Shown here piece after piece: positions 6,175-15,099 of a stretch of DNA of 45,107 bases. Each line of letters begins with the position of its first letter. Position 1 is the stretch's first letter. The notes beneath the pieces were generated by a model. It had not been told where the DNA came from. It made no database searches and saw only the letters and a program-made list of their open reading frames with translations. The translations under genes were made by a program, and so were the position numbers. Source of the stretch: Treponema sp. UBA4267 (GTDB taxonomy: Bacteria; Spirochaetota; Spirochaetia; Treponematales; Treponemataceae); the NCBI GenBank assembly GCA_002395155.1, contig DGWD01000037.1, positions 1 to 45,107 of the forward strand. Direction: 5' to 3'.

Positions 6175-8265
6175 TTAAACTTTGAACTGGTCGATCTGTC
6201 CACCAATCTGTTCAATAGAATCTTCCATCTGTCCGGCAATTTCTCTTAAAGAGGCACTTGTTTCGTTAATCTTTTGAGCACCAACTGTCATTTCCTGCAT
6301 ACTCTGCTGCATCATGCCTGTTACCTGCTGAAGATTATTTACTTCTTCAAGAATAGCCTTGTTTCCTTCTGCCATTTCCTGACCTGCAGTTCTTACTTCA
6401 AGAGTTGCGTCGTTCATAGAATGGAGGGCTGTACTAATCTGTTTAGAACCTTCGTTCTGTTCTTCCATTGCCGATCTAATCTGTCTTACCAGTTCATCTG
6501 TTTCTTTAATTTTATTTGTAACAGAATCAAAGGCCTGACTAGACTGAATAGAAGCATTTACTACATCCGCAATTGAATTCTGAATGCTTGTAAGCTGATC
6601 ACCAATTGTCTTTGACTGCTGACCAGAAGTTTCTGAAAGTTTACGGATTTCATCTGCAACAACGGCAAATCCTTTTCCTGCATCTCCGGCGTGGGCAGCT
6701 TCGATTGCGGCGTTCATAGCAAGGAGGTTTGTCTGTTCGGCAATAGATGCAATTGCAACGTTGGCTTCCTGTAAAGTTTCACTCTGATCCTTAATCTGTT
6801 CAATTTTCTGGTTTACTTCATTCTGGACCTGAGCACCATTTTTAGCACTTACTGTTAATTCGTTGAAGGATTCTGACATTTTTTCCATTGAAGTATTAAC
6901 CGAACTGATATTTCCAATCATTTCTTCTACAGCGGAAGAAGCATCTGCAACTCCATCACTCTGATTTTTAATCATTTTTTCCAGTGATTCAATGTTTGAA
7001 GCAATTTCGTTTACTGCACCGGCAGTACTCTGTACACTGCTTGACTGGGTATTAATCTGTGAATGTACTGATTCAATATTTGCAAGAATTTGTGTGATTG
7101 AAGCAGAAGTGTCTTCCATACTTGATTTGAGGTTTTCACCGGCGGTTCCCAGGGTTGCTTTTGAATCTTTGACTTGAGAAATGATTTCGTGAAGTTTTCC
7201 TGTAAATCCGTTGAAGCCTTTTACAATTTCTCCAAGTTCGTCTTTATTTTTTGAAGAAATTCGCTTTGTGAGGTCTGCATCACCAGAAGCAACATCTTCA
7301 ATTGCATTTTTTACATTTGTAAGGGCCTTGAAAGAGCGGGTAGAGAATACAGCTACAATTATAATTGTAATGATAACAGTGATGATAAAAGCAATAATCA
7401 CAAAATTGATAAGGGCATCCAGCATTCCGTAGAAAACAGAACGTTCTGCGACACAGAAAACAAACCAGTCTGTTCCAGGAATTGGTTTATATGAAGCAAT
7501 ATATTTATTTTTAAACTTCTTGTCGTAATATTCTGTTGTTCCGGTTTTTCCTGAAATGGCATCTTTCAGAGCTGCAGCAATTCCTTCATCAGAGTTAAGA
7601 CCTTCGTTTATTGTCAGGCCTGTTTTTACATCTTCCAGATTTGTAGAAGCAACTATTACACCAGACTTGTAACTTATTACCTGAATTTGAGAATCTTTTG
7701 AACCAAAAACAAGTTCTGAAATCTTGGTAGAAAGCTGTTCTACAAAAGCGTTTGCTACAAGACAGGCAACTGGTTTGTTATTTTCGTCGTAAACAGGTAC
7801 TGCATAAATCTGTAAAAGCTGATCTGTAATATCTGTGTAAATTGGATCTTTGATGGTGTACTTTCCGTTCAAAGCATTAGTGATATAATCTCTTTCGAGT
7901 TTGATTGCTTTTCCACCAGCGGTGTAACTTTCACCATCTTTATTATAATATCCTATATTTTCATAATCAGGATTTGTATTAGCAATTTTTGTTAAAGCAG
8001 TACATTTTTCCTTTAATGGAATTGACTGGTCTTTTACAAATTCTGTTTCTGCAAGAACTTTTAGTGTTTGTAAGTGTCGTTCGGTTTCGCCTTTAGCTTT
8101 TCCCAGGGCGGCATCCTTTAGTGCATCCATATATTCTTCTGTTCTTGTTTGAATTGAAGTGGCTGCTGTTTTTGTAAGCACAACTCCCATTCCAAAAAGA
8201 GCAAGACTTACAATTACACTCATTATGAGAGTAAATTTAAATTTAAGAGACTGATAGAATTTCAT
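6175..8265 (-). CDS. Methyl-accepting chemotaxis protein with dCache sensor
   Basis: 696 aa from the ATG at 8265, which has GGAGA seven bases upstream; an in-frame ATG at 8286 lacks one. Order: TM1 about 10-32, a periplasmic double-Cache sensor about 35-285 (NIGYYNKDGESYTAGG, DITDQLLQIYAVPVYD, PGTDWFVFCVAE), TM2 about 292-318, a HAMP linker, then a long cytoplasmic coiled coil. The signalling tip EQTNLLAMNAAIEAAHAGD-x-GKGFAVVADEIRKL is conserved, so it should couple to CheW/CheA. The ligand is unknown; dCache domains commonly bind small molecules such as amino acids. No CheR-docking pentapeptide is seen at the C-terminus. Stands alone, not next to che genes. Confidence 0.93.
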   Translation of the reverse strand: MKFYQSLKFKFTLIMSVIVSLALFGMGVVLTKTAATSIQTRTEEYMDALKDAALGKAKGETERHLQTLKVLAETEFVKDQSIPLKEKCTALTKIANTNPDYENIGYYNKDGESYTAGGKAIKLERDYITNALNGKYTIKDPIYTDITDQLLQIYAVPVYDENNKPVACLVANAFVEQLSTKISELVFGSKDSQIQVISYKSGVIVASTNLEDVKTGLTINEGLNSDEGIAAALKDAISGKTGTTEYYDKKFKNKYIASYKPIPGTDWFVFCVAERSVFYGMLDALINFVIIAFIITVIITIIIVAVFSTRSFKALTNVKNAIEDVASGDADLTKRISSKNKDELGEIVKGFNGFTGKLHEIISQVKDSKATLGTAGENLKSSMEDTSASITQILANIESVHSQINTQSSSVQSTAGAVNEIASNIESLEKMIKNQSDGVADASSAVEEMIGNISSVNTSMEKMSESFNELTVSAKNGAQVQNEVNQKIEQIKDQSETLQEANVAIASIAEQTNLLAMNAAIEAAHAGDAGKGFAVVADEIRKLSETSGQQSKTIGDQLTSIQNSIADVVNASIQSSQAFDSVTNKIKETDELVRQIRSAMEEQNEGSKQISTALHSMNDATLEVRTAGQEMAEGNKAILEEVNNLQQVTGMMQQSMQEMTVGAQKINETSASLREIAGQMEDSIEQIGGQIDQFKV

Positions 8266-8316
8266 GTAATTCTCCAATAATAACAAATATTAACAACAAC
8301 GTTGTAGTAAATATTC

Positions 8317-8344
8317 ATTATAGAACAGTTAAGGAAAAAATCAA
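8317..8344 (-). promoter_or_regulatory. Promoter of the chemoreceptor gene
   Basis: Minus strand: -35 TTGATT (8339-8344), 16-bp spacer, -10 TATAAT (8317-8322). The leader contains a palindrome ACAACGTTGT (8296-8305) of unknown meaning. Confidence 0.5.
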
Positions 8345-8379
8345 TTTTTTTTGATAGAGTCTGCTCTTATGCTGAGAGT

Positions 8380-9882
8380 CTAGTTGAGTTTTTCTGCAAA
8401 ACGTAAAAAGGCCTTCTGACCTTCATCATTACGTTTAAATACTCCCGCATCTTCCAGAACTTTGCTGAAAACAATTCCAACTTCTTTCTGTAAGGCTTCC
8501 TGGTTAAGTTCAGAATATTTTCCTTTTATTTCATCAATCCAGTCGGCATGTTTTTCAAGAACTTCGTCCTGTCGTAAATCTTTTCCTGCTTTGACTGCTG
8601 TTTCCAAATCTGCAAGTTCCTTCTTTAATCGGCTAGGAAGAACTGCTAATCCCATAACTTCAATCAAACCGATGTTCTCCTTTTTGATATGGTGCAAATT
8701 GGCATGTGGGTGGAAAACTCCAAGTGGATGTTCTTGAGTTGTAATATTGTTTCTTAAAACTAAATCTAATTCAAAGAGGTCTCCACGGCGTCTTGCAATT
8801 GGAGTGATTGTGTTGTGGATTTCTCCATCAGTCTGGGCAAAAATAAATGCTGCTTCGTCTGTGTAGTTTCTCCAGGTCTGCAAAATAAAATCTGCTGCAT
8901 CTACAAGTTCTTCTGCACTTTCTGCATCCAGACGGATAAGACTCATAGGCCATTTTACAATGCCTGCTTTTACCTTAGGAAATTTTTTAAGTTTGAGTTC
9001 TTTTTCGATTGGGGCACGGGCCATTGGGAATTCGTAGTGTCCACCCTGGAAATGATTGTGGGTCAAAATTGAACCGCCAACAATTGGGATATCGGCATTT
9101 GAACCTAAGGTGTAATGAGGGAACTGGGTAACAAAATCAAGCAGACGTTCGAATGTTTTGCGTTCAATCTTCATTGGTTCGTGTTTTTCATCAAAAACGA
9201 TACAGTGTTCATTGTAGTAAACATAAGGAGAGTACTGCATGTACCAGTTTTCTCCTGCCAGTTCAAGAGGAATAATTCTGTGAGTCTGGCGGGCGGCATG
9301 ATTCATTCTTCCGGCGTATCCTTCGTTTTGGCGGCAGAGGAGGCATGCTGGATATCCGCTTTGTTTCATGTTGCGGGCTGCTGCAATTGCTTTTGGATCT
9401 TTTTCTGGTTTTGAAAGATTGATTGTGATATCTAAATCACCATATTCTGTGTTTGTCTTCCACTTAAGATCTTTGCATACTCTGTAGCGGCGGATGTAGT
9501 CTGTGTCGCAGCTGAATTTGTAGTACCATGAGGTAGCGGCTTCAGGGCTTTCTTCATCATAAAGAGTTTTGAAAATATCAATTACATCACTTGGTGGAGG
9601 AACCAGCTGGCCCATAATTTTTGTATCAAACAGATCTCGGGAAACAATTCCAGAATCTTCGAATATTCCGTTCTGTCCTGCATAATCAAGCATTTCTTTT
9701 AAAATTTCTTCCAGGTCTTCTGTTTTTACCTGAGGAAGTTCTGGTGCAACTGGTGTTTCAAATCCGTCTAATTTAAAAAGCTCAAGAAGTTTGTTTTCGG
9801 TATAAATGATGTCTTCTTTTGTAATAAGTGAATTATTTAAAGCGTATGAAGTGAGTCTTAAAATATTTTCATAAATTGTCAT
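8380..9882 (-). CDS. galT: UDP-glucose--hexose-1-phosphate uridylyltransferase, class II
   Basis: 500 aa, the size of the Gram-positive-type (class II) GalT rather than the ~350-aa E. coli type. The enzyme exchanges UMP between UDP-glucose and galactose-1-phosphate in the Leloir pathway. Visible features: PACLLCRQNEGYAGRMNHAA (about residue 178), the family-specific HNHFQGGHYE segment (about 275) with the histidines expected at the uridylylation site, and GVFHPHANLHHIKKENIGLIEVMG (about 386). AGAGG lies six bases before the ATG. No galK or galE is adjacent, so it is not in a gal operon here. A perfect inverted repeat in the leader (9900-9916) may mediate regulation. Confidence 0.92.
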   Translation of the reverse strand: MTIYENILRLTSYALNNSLITKEDIIYTENKLLELFKLDGFETPVAPELPQVKTEDLEEILKEMLDYAGQNGIFEDSGIVSRDLFDTKIMGQLVPPPSDVIDIFKTLYDEESPEAATSWYYKFSCDTDYIRRYRVCKDLKWKTNTEYGDLDITINLSKPEKDPKAIAAARNMKQSGYPACLLCRQNEGYAGRMNHAARQTHRIIPLELAGENWYMQYSPYVYYNEHCIVFDEKHEPMKIERKTFERLLDFVTQFPHYTLGSNADIPIVGGSILTHNHFQGGHYEFPMARAPIEKELKLKKFPKVKAGIVKWPMSLIRLDAESAEELVDAADFILQTWRNYTDEAAFIFAQTDGEIHNTITPIARRRGDLFELDLVLRNNITTQEHPLGVFHPHANLHHIKKENIGLIEVMGLAVLPSRLKKELADLETAVKAGKDLRQDEVLEKHADWIDEIKGKYSELNQEALQKEVGIVFSKVLEDAGVFKRNDEGQKAFLRFAEKLN

Positions 9883-9899
9883 AAAAACCTCTTATCTAC

Positions 9900-9916
9900 T
9901 GATAGTAACACTATCA
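9900..9916. promoter_or_regulatory. Candidate operator or leader hairpin of galT
   Basis: Perfect inverted repeat TGATAG-TAACA-CTATCA, 18 bases upstream of the galT ATG and just downstream of -10-like sequences (TATAAT on the minus strand at 9940-9945; TATACA at 9925-9930). It suits a repressor half-site pair or a 5' mRNA hairpin; no regulator is identified. Confidence 0.4.
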
Positions 9917-9957
9917 CAGCGATTTGTATATAAAAATATATTATAATAGAAAAAAAA

Positions 9958-10875
9958 TTATTTAATATCCTCGATGGAGAATGGCGTTGCCTGGTAAACA
10001 TAATAGTTGAGCCAGTTTGTATAAAAAAGGTGGGCTGTAGCACGCCAGTAACTGGTTGGCATTCTGTTTACATTATTGGTAGGGAAGTAGTTCTTTGGAA
10101 GAGGAACTTTCATTCCTTTGTCGGTGTCGCGGTAGTATTCCTGGGCCAGAGTCATGGTGTCGTATTCCAGGTGGCCGGTCATAAAGATTTCTCTGTTATC
10201 GCGTGATTTTACAATTGTAACACCTGCTTCGGCACTTTCGGCAAGAATCTGAAGGTCGCGGCATTTTTCTATGTCTTCCTTGTGTAAAGTTGTGTGGCGG
10301 CTTTGTGGGATTGGGAAGGTGTCGTCAAAACCACGGAGCAAAGGTTCGCCTTCTACGCAGCGTTCGTTCATGAAGATTCCGCTTAATTTTTGTGGAAGGG
10401 CATATTTTTTTACCCCATAATGGTGATAAAGGCCTGCAAAGCTTCCCCAGCAAACGTAAAGGGTGGAGAAAACATTTTTCTTGGCGTAATCCATTATCTT
10501 ACAGAGTTCTTCCCAGTAGTCTACGCTTTCGAATGCAAGAAGTTCTACAGGGGCTCCGGTAATAATCATTCCATCAAACTTTTTGTTGTAGATTTCGCTG
10601 GATGGAATGTAAAACTTGTCCAGGTAAATTTTGTCGGTATTTTTGCTTTCGTGGCCTTCGATTCTAACCAGGGAAATTTCAATTTGGAGAGGAGTGTTTC
10701 CTAAAAGGCGTAAAAGCTGAGTTTCGGTTACTTCCTTGGTAGGCATGAGGTTTACAATGGCAATTTTAAGTGGACGTATGTCCTGTGTTGCCGCACGTTT
10801 TTCTGTCATGACAAAGATGTTCTCTTTTTCGAGAATTGTTCTAGCTGGTAAATCTGAGTTAATTTTTATTGGCAT
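9958..10875 (-). CDS. metA: Homoserine O-acyltransferase (predicted acetyl-CoA specific)
   Basis: 305 aa, usual length for MetA. It acylates homoserine as the first committed step of methionine synthesis. The nucleophile is Cys142 in LYVCWGSFAGLYHHYG, and a catalytic HLEYD motif follows near residue 235. Residue 111, in TGAPVEL, is Glu; in characterised MetA enzymes Glu at this position goes with acetyl-CoA and Gly with succinyl-CoA, so this should be an O-acetyltransferase despite the MetA name. A strong AGGAGG precedes the ATG. It is divergent from the esterase-like gene at 10948. No SAM riboswitch fits in the short leader. Confidence 0.92.
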   Translation of the reverse strand: MPIKINSDLPARTILEKENIFVMTEKRAATQDIRPLKIAIVNLMPTKEVTETQLLRLLGNTPLQIEISLVRIEGHESKNTDKIYLDKFYIPSSEIYNKKFDGMIITGAPVELLAFESVDYWEELCKIMDYAKKNVFSTLYVCWGSFAGLYHHYGVKKYALPQKLSGIFMNERCVEGEPLLRGFDDTFPIPQSRHTTLHKEDIEKCRDLQILAESAEAGVTIVKSRDNREIFMTGHLEYDTMTLAQEYYRDTDKGMKVPLPKNYFPTNNVNRMPTSYWRATAHLFYTNWLNYYVYQATPFSIEDIK

Positions 10876-10933
10876 CGTAGACCTCCTGTTTATTTATAAT
10901 TGCCACATTGTAGCAGAAATTTCGCTTATTTGC

Positions 10934-10939
10934 TATAAT
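10934..10939 (+). promoter_or_regulatory. Extended -10 of the esterase-like gene, predicted leaderless
   Basis: TGC-TATAAT (10931-10939) ends eight bases before the ATG at 10948, with no Shine-Dalgarno between them. This predicts transcription starting at or next to the start codon. Confidence 0.55.
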
Positions 10940-10947
10940 CTTTGCTT

Positions 10948-11952
10948 ATGGAAATTGTGAACGACCGCAAAGCTGCAATTAAAAAATTAAAGCTTTTAAC
11001 TTTTGGTTCTAAATCAAATGTGGATACTTTTCGAGCTAAGTTGGATGAAGCTTATAAAACAACTTTCCTTCCTAATGGGGTTGAGTGTTCTGAATATAAA
11101 TATGGAAATGTTGCATGTGATGTTCTTGCCCCAGAAATTTATTCATCTAACAGAGTTATGCTTTATATTCATGGCGGTTCTTTTGTTGGTGGTTCTAGAG
11201 TGGCTTACAGAAGTTTTTGTTCTTCTTTGGCCTCTAAATGTTATTGCCGTGTTGTAGTTCCAGAGTATCGTCTTGCACCGGCCTTCCCTTATCCTGCTGC
11301 AAATGAAGATATTCAGGGGGTTTTTAAATCTTTATTTACAGAAGAGCAGATTGCCTGTTCATTAAATGCAGATAAAGGATCTAAACCTCAGTTGCCAGAA
11401 ATTATAATTGCGGCAGATTCTTCGGCTGCTTCGATTGCATGTTCTCTGATTTTTAATTTGCGTGATCGTTATCGTTCTTGTATTAAAAATGTTTTGCTTT
11501 TTTCGCCATGGCTTGATCTTTCTAACGGTTCTAAGTTGATTTCTACTAAAAAGATTTCAGATGAAGTTATGTCGGGCGATGTTTTGAGAAAGAGTTCTTC
11601 GGTTTACACTTATGAATCAAATACTTCAAGTCCTTATGTTTCGCCTCTTTTAGCAGGTGATGATGCAATTAAGAATTTTCCACCAGTTTTTATTCAAATG
11701 GGAGAAAAGGAAATTCTTTTGGATGATGCTAAGGCATTTGCAAAAAATCTTATTGAAGCCGGAAATTCCTGCACTTTGGATGTGTGGCCAAATATGATGT
11801 TTATGTTCCAAATGGCTGATGAATATCTGCATGAGTCGCATCTGGCTTTGGATAAGGTTGGTAAGGTTGTTACTGGTTATGAAGCCGGTCAAAAAACTGT
11901 TGAGATTGAAAATAAACCTAAGTTGGAATGTAGTCTGCGTTCGGAGGCCTAG
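10948..11952 (+). CDS. Alpha/beta hydrolase, hormone-sensitive-lipase type, catalytic His replaced
   Basis: 334 aa from ATG 10948; a TTG at 10942 is the only alternative. It has the HSL-type oxyanion motif HGGSFVGG (75-82), and VVVPEYRLAPAFPYPAANED (103-121), which is highly typical of the family. The nucleophile elbow is ADSSA with Ser158 in place of GDSAG, and an acidic loop GEKEILLDDA follows. At the usual catalytic-His site the sequence is WPNMMFMFQ, with Phe where His is expected, so activity is doubtful or the chemistry has changed. The stop at 11952 is followed by the U32 gene after three bases, so the two are an operon. Confidence 0.8.
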   Translation: MEIVNDRKAAIKKLKLLTFGSKSNVDTFRAKLDEAYKTTFLPNGVECSEYKYGNVACDVLAPEIYSSNRVMLYIHGGSFVGGSRVAYRSFCSSLASKCYCRVVVPEYRLAPAFPYPAANEDIQGVFKSLFTEEQIACSLNADKGSKPQLPEIIIAADSSAASIACSLIFNLRDRYRSCIKNVLLFSPWLDLSNGSKLISTKKISDEVMSGDVLRKSSSVYTYESNTSSPYVSPLLAGDDAIKNFPPVFIQMGEKEILLDDAKAFAKNLIEAGNSCTLDVWPNMMFMFQMADEYLHESHLALDKVGKVVTGYEAGQKTVEIENKPKLECSLRSEA

Positions 11953-11955
11953 TTG

Positions 11956-13455
11956 ATGGAACTTTTATCACCTGCTGGTAATGTTGAAAAACTTGCTTAT
12001 GCCTATGCTTACGGGGCAGATGCCGCTTATATTGGTCTGAAAAAATTTTCTTTGCGTGTTAAGGCCGACAACTTTTACGAGGATGAATACAAAAAGGTAA
12101 TTGCCCTTAAGGAAAAGTATCCTGGAAAAAGACTTCATTGTGCCTTGAATATTTCTTTCCATGATGAAGAAATTGATGCCCTTAAACAGAATCTGGATTA
12201 TTTCCGCCAGTATCCAATTGACTGTTTTATTGTTCAGGATATTGGAATTGTTCCACTTTTGCAGAAGGAGTTTCCTAAGGCTGAACTTCATCTTTCTACT
12301 CAGGCTTCTTGTGTAAACTCTGAAGCGGTAAAAATGTACCAGAAACTGGGATTTAAGCGTGTAGTTCTTGGAAGGGAAATTTCCCTTGATCAGATTAAGA
12401 GGATAAAGGATGCCGTTCCTGAGATGGAATTGGAAACTTTTGTTCATGGTGCCATGTGTATTGCTTATGCAGGTCGTTGTCTTATGAGTGCTTATTTGAC
12501 TGGTCGTTCTGCACAAAGTGGTTTCTGCTCTCATACCTGCCGCTGGAATTTTAAGCTTAGTCAAGATTTGAATGCTTTATCTGAAATGGGTTCCCACATC
12601 ATCACTGCGGAAGAAGCAAAGAAAATTGCTCAGTCTGGTTCACTTTTGCTTGAAGAAGAACAGAGACCTGGTGAATTCTTCCCTGTTTTTGAAGGGGATG
12701 ATTTTACAGCGATTCTTTCTTCAAAAGATTTAAGAATGATTGAACATCTGGCTGATCTTAAGGCTACTGGTGTTGATTCGCTTAAGATTGAAGGTCGAAT
12801 GAAGAGCGTTTATTACGTAGCCATGGTAACCCGAGCCTACCGTAAGGCTTTGGATGCTTTGGATGGAAAGTTGAGCCAGGAAGAGGCTGCTCCTTTTATT
12901 GCAGAACTGGAAAATGTAAGTCACAGAAAATCTACCACAGGTTTTTATTACAACAAAAAAGATGCAGATGAAACAACAGTTGGTGCAAGTGATTCAAAAT
13001 ACCAGCTGGCAGCAGAAATTGGTGAGCAGCTTTCGGATGATGAATTTGAAAAGCTTTATGAAGAAGGTCAGGGCCGTTATAAGGAATTTAAGGATAACCT
13101 TGATAATATGCATCCAGCTGCCCGCGAGGCTCGTTTGAAGGATTTGGAAATTCATACAGACCGTAAGGTTGTTCCTTTTGAAAAGAAGGAAGGCTGGCAT
13201 ATGTACCCTTGTACTGCGGTAAATATGATTAAGGCTGAAGATGATATTGAGTTTGTATCTCCTGTATTTTGTAGTTTGACTGCCAAGAGCGGGGAATGGG
13301 AAGTTATAAGTTCTGAAACTGGCTTGAAAATGAACTGGGTTTGCGACGGTCATCCTGCTGTTATTTACACAAAATATGAGTTACCGGATGGAACTTTACT
13401 TAGAACTCTGGATCCTGATTATGTTGAAGGACAGATTAGGGATACGGGGCGATAA
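11956..13455 (+). CDS. Peptidase U32 family protein (TrhP/RlhA-type)
   Basis: 499 aa from ATG 11956 with GGAGG eight bases upstream (inside the previous gene); a TTG at 11953 is less likely. It opens MELLSPAGNVEKLAYAYAYG, the hallmark of U32 proteins, and contains HLSTQASCVNSEAV, the ETFVHGAMCIAYAGRC region near 157 and a second Cys pair in SGFCSHTCRW near 190. These Cys residues match the iron-sulfur ligands of U32 proteins that, with prephenate, hydroxylate tRNA uridine-34 (TrhP) or 23S rRNA (RlhA). Which target applies here is not decidable from the sequence; old annotations call these collagenases. Translationally coupled to the esterase-like gene. Confidence 0.88.
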   Translation: MELLSPAGNVEKLAYAYAYGADAAYIGLKKFSLRVKADNFYEDEYKKVIALKEKYPGKRLHCALNISFHDEEIDALKQNLDYFRQYPIDCFIVQDIGIVPLLQKEFPKAELHLSTQASCVNSEAVKMYQKLGFKRVVLGREISLDQIKRIKDAVPEMELETFVHGAMCIAYAGRCLMSAYLTGRSAQSGFCSHTCRWNFKLSQDLNALSEMGSHIITAEEAKKIAQSGSLLLEEEQRPGEFFPVFEGDDFTAILSSKDLRMIEHLADLKATGVDSLKIEGRMKSVYYVAMVTRAYRKALDALDGKLSQEEAAPFIAELENVSHRKSTTGFYYNKKDADETTVGASDSKYQLAAEIGEQLSDDEFEKLYEEGQGRYKEFKDNLDNMHPAAREARLKDLEIHTDRKVVPFEKKEGWHMYPCTAVNMIKAEDDIEFVSPVFCSLTAKSGEWEVISSETGLKMNWVCDGHPAVIYTKYELPDGTLLRTLDPDYVEGQIRDTGR

Positions 13456-13492
13456 GATTTGAAGCATATATAGATTTTGTTGGATGTTGTGT

Positions 13493-14227
13493 ATGAGAGT
13501 TAAAAAAATTTTCTTATTTTTTGTACTTGTTTTTATGGGGCTTACATGGGGGGTTGCCAAAGAGTTTAATAAAATAAACTTTTTTACGGCAGAAATTCCT
13601 GAATTTTATGTAAGACAGGATCTTCAATTTAATTTGTGGCAGGATTCAAAGGAAAGAGCTATTGGTTTTTCGACAATGACTGGCTTTGATATGAATGAAT
13701 TAAGTGCAAGCATAGGTGCCAGTTTTAACAATAGTAACTGTAATTTTACAACTAAGGTTATTTATTGGCCTACTTTTTTTGAGCGTTTTAATTTTGGGCT
13801 GGGAATTACATATCATTTATTAGAATTTTCGAACATCTTTTATGAGAACGATTTTATTGCTGATATTAATTTTAAGATGAAGCTTGCTTCATGGCTGAGT
13901 TTTTATTTTAATTGTGGATATTTTTACAAACTTTCGATTCTTTCTAATTTTGGAGAATGTTTGGGGAATAACAGTTTGAATGTTAATTCAGGACTTTTGA
14001 TTTACCCAAATGACAGATGGACTCTTGCATTTGAGTTTACTTCATCAGACTATTTTAATTATCCGCTTTTCTTTACAGCTATGTTTAATACATGGGCAGA
14101 ATTTGTAGTTATACCAGAAAGATTTTCTACCGGAGTGGGAGTTAATACAAGGTTTTACGACTTTTTTGTAAATTCTCAGGATTTGAGTCATCTTAGTTTG
14201 AATATTTTTATGAGGTATAAAATATGA
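13493..14227 (+). CDS. Exported protein, probable outer-membrane beta-barrel, coupled to a phosphoesterase
   Basis: 244 aa from ATG 13493 (MRVKKIFLFFVLVFMGLTW, signal peptide ending about GVAK); an ATG at 13484 would add three residues. The mature chain alternates aromatic and polar residues (FNFGLGITYHLLEFSN, WLSFYFNCGYFYKLS, STGVGVNTRFYDFF) and ends NIFMRYKI, consistent with a barrel. No family recognised. Its stop overlaps the start of the next gene (ATGA at 14224-14227), so the pair is translated together and may act on the same envelope substrate. Confidence 0.75.
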   Translation: MRVKKIFLFFVLVFMGLTWGVAKEFNKINFFTAEIPEFYVRQDLQFNLWQDSKERAIGFSTMTGFDMNELSASIGASFNNSNCNFTTKVIYWPTFFERFNFGLGITYHLLEFSNIFYENDFIADINFKMKLASWLSFYFNCGYFYKLSILSNFGECLGNNSLNVNSGLLIYPNDRWTLAFEFTSSDYFNYPLFFTAMFNTWAEFVVIPERFSTGVGVNTRFYDFFVNSQDLSHLSLNIFMRYKI

Positions 14228-15096
14228 AAAAGTTTGTTTTAATTACCTTTATCAGTCTTTTTATTTTTAGTGCCTGTAAGTACGGGGCAGATAATATTTT
14301 TTACCCTCAGAATTCTGTGCATAATCGCGAAAAAAATATTACTTATCTTTCTAATACAGGAGTGGAAGGTCTTTCTTCATCTTATTCTTTTGCTGTTATG
14401 ACTGATGTGCATTATTGGGCTCTTGAATTTCAAAAGGCACCTGCTATGCCTGATTCTGAATTTTTGAGCTGGCTGGACGCTCTTCCTTCATCTGAAAAAC
14501 CTGGATTTTGTCTTGTTCTTGGTGATGTAGTTGATTATGGAGCTGCGGAACAGTATCCGGCATATGTAAGCTTTATTAATAATATTGAATCTAGAAATGT
14601 TAAGGTTTTTAACGTTGTAGGTAATCACGATTTATATAATTCGGGTTGGGATAACTGGAGAATTAATTGTTATCCTCATACTTCGTTTTATAATTTTAAG
14701 ACTTCGGGATTTTCTTTTTATGGACTTGATACAGGTTCTGGTGGACCTGGTTATGAGCAGTTGACTTCTTTACAGACTGCCTTTTCGGTAGATTCAAAGC
14801 CAAAAATTGTGTTCTCTCATTATCCATTCTTTTCTGATTCTCTTGTTTTTTCTATGTGTGATAGTACTGAAAGAAATTTGGCTCTTGATATGTTCCAGAA
14901 AAATAATGTAAGGCTTTATCTTTGTGGTCATATTCATAAGTATGAACTGTATGATTTTGGAACTTTAAGACATTTGGCTCTTCCTTCTTTCCATTATGAT
15001 GGAATTTGGGCTTTGGTTACTGTTGATGAGTCGAGTGGAACTTATTCTGTAAAGTTTTACAATAAAAATGGCTTAGTCGATCCAAACGGAAAGTAG
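14224..15096 (+). CDS. Calcineurin-like metallophosphoesterase lipoprotein
   Basis: 290 aa. Lipoprotein signal MKKFVLITFISLFIFSAC, Cys18 as the lipidation site, so it acts at the envelope outside the cytoplasm. All metal-binding motifs of the family are present in order: MTDVHYW (D-x-H), LGDVVDYG (GD), VGNHDLY (GNHD), FSHYPFF and CGHIHKYE (GHxH). A two-metal phosphomonoesterase or phosphodiesterase is expected, substrate unknown. The ATG overlaps the stop of the upstream barrel-like gene by four bases. It converges with the RelA-like gene, whose stop is four bases away. Confidence 0.88.
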   Translation: MKKFVLITFISLFIFSACKYGADNIFYPQNSVHNREKNITYLSNTGVEGLSSSYSFAVMTDVHYWALEFQKAPAMPDSEFLSWLDALPSSEKPGFCLVLGDVVDYGAAEQYPAYVSFINNIESRNVKVFNVVGNHDLYNSGWDNWRINCYPHTSFYNFKTSGFSFYGLDTGSGGPGYEQLTSLQTAFSVDSKPKIVFSHYPFFSDSLVFSMCDSTERNLALDMFQKNNVRLYLCGHIHKYELYDFGTLRHLALPSFHYDGIWALVTVDESSGTYSVKFYNKNGLVDPNGK

Positions 15097-15099
15097 TTT

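Noticed and set aside
8296..8305. ACAACGTTGT palindrome in the chemoreceptor leader
   Set aside because: Short, single occurrence noted; not enough to call an operator.
10876..10947. SAM or S-box riboswitch before metA
   Set aside because: The leader is too short for a known SAM aptamer, and only an AGGAGG site is visible.
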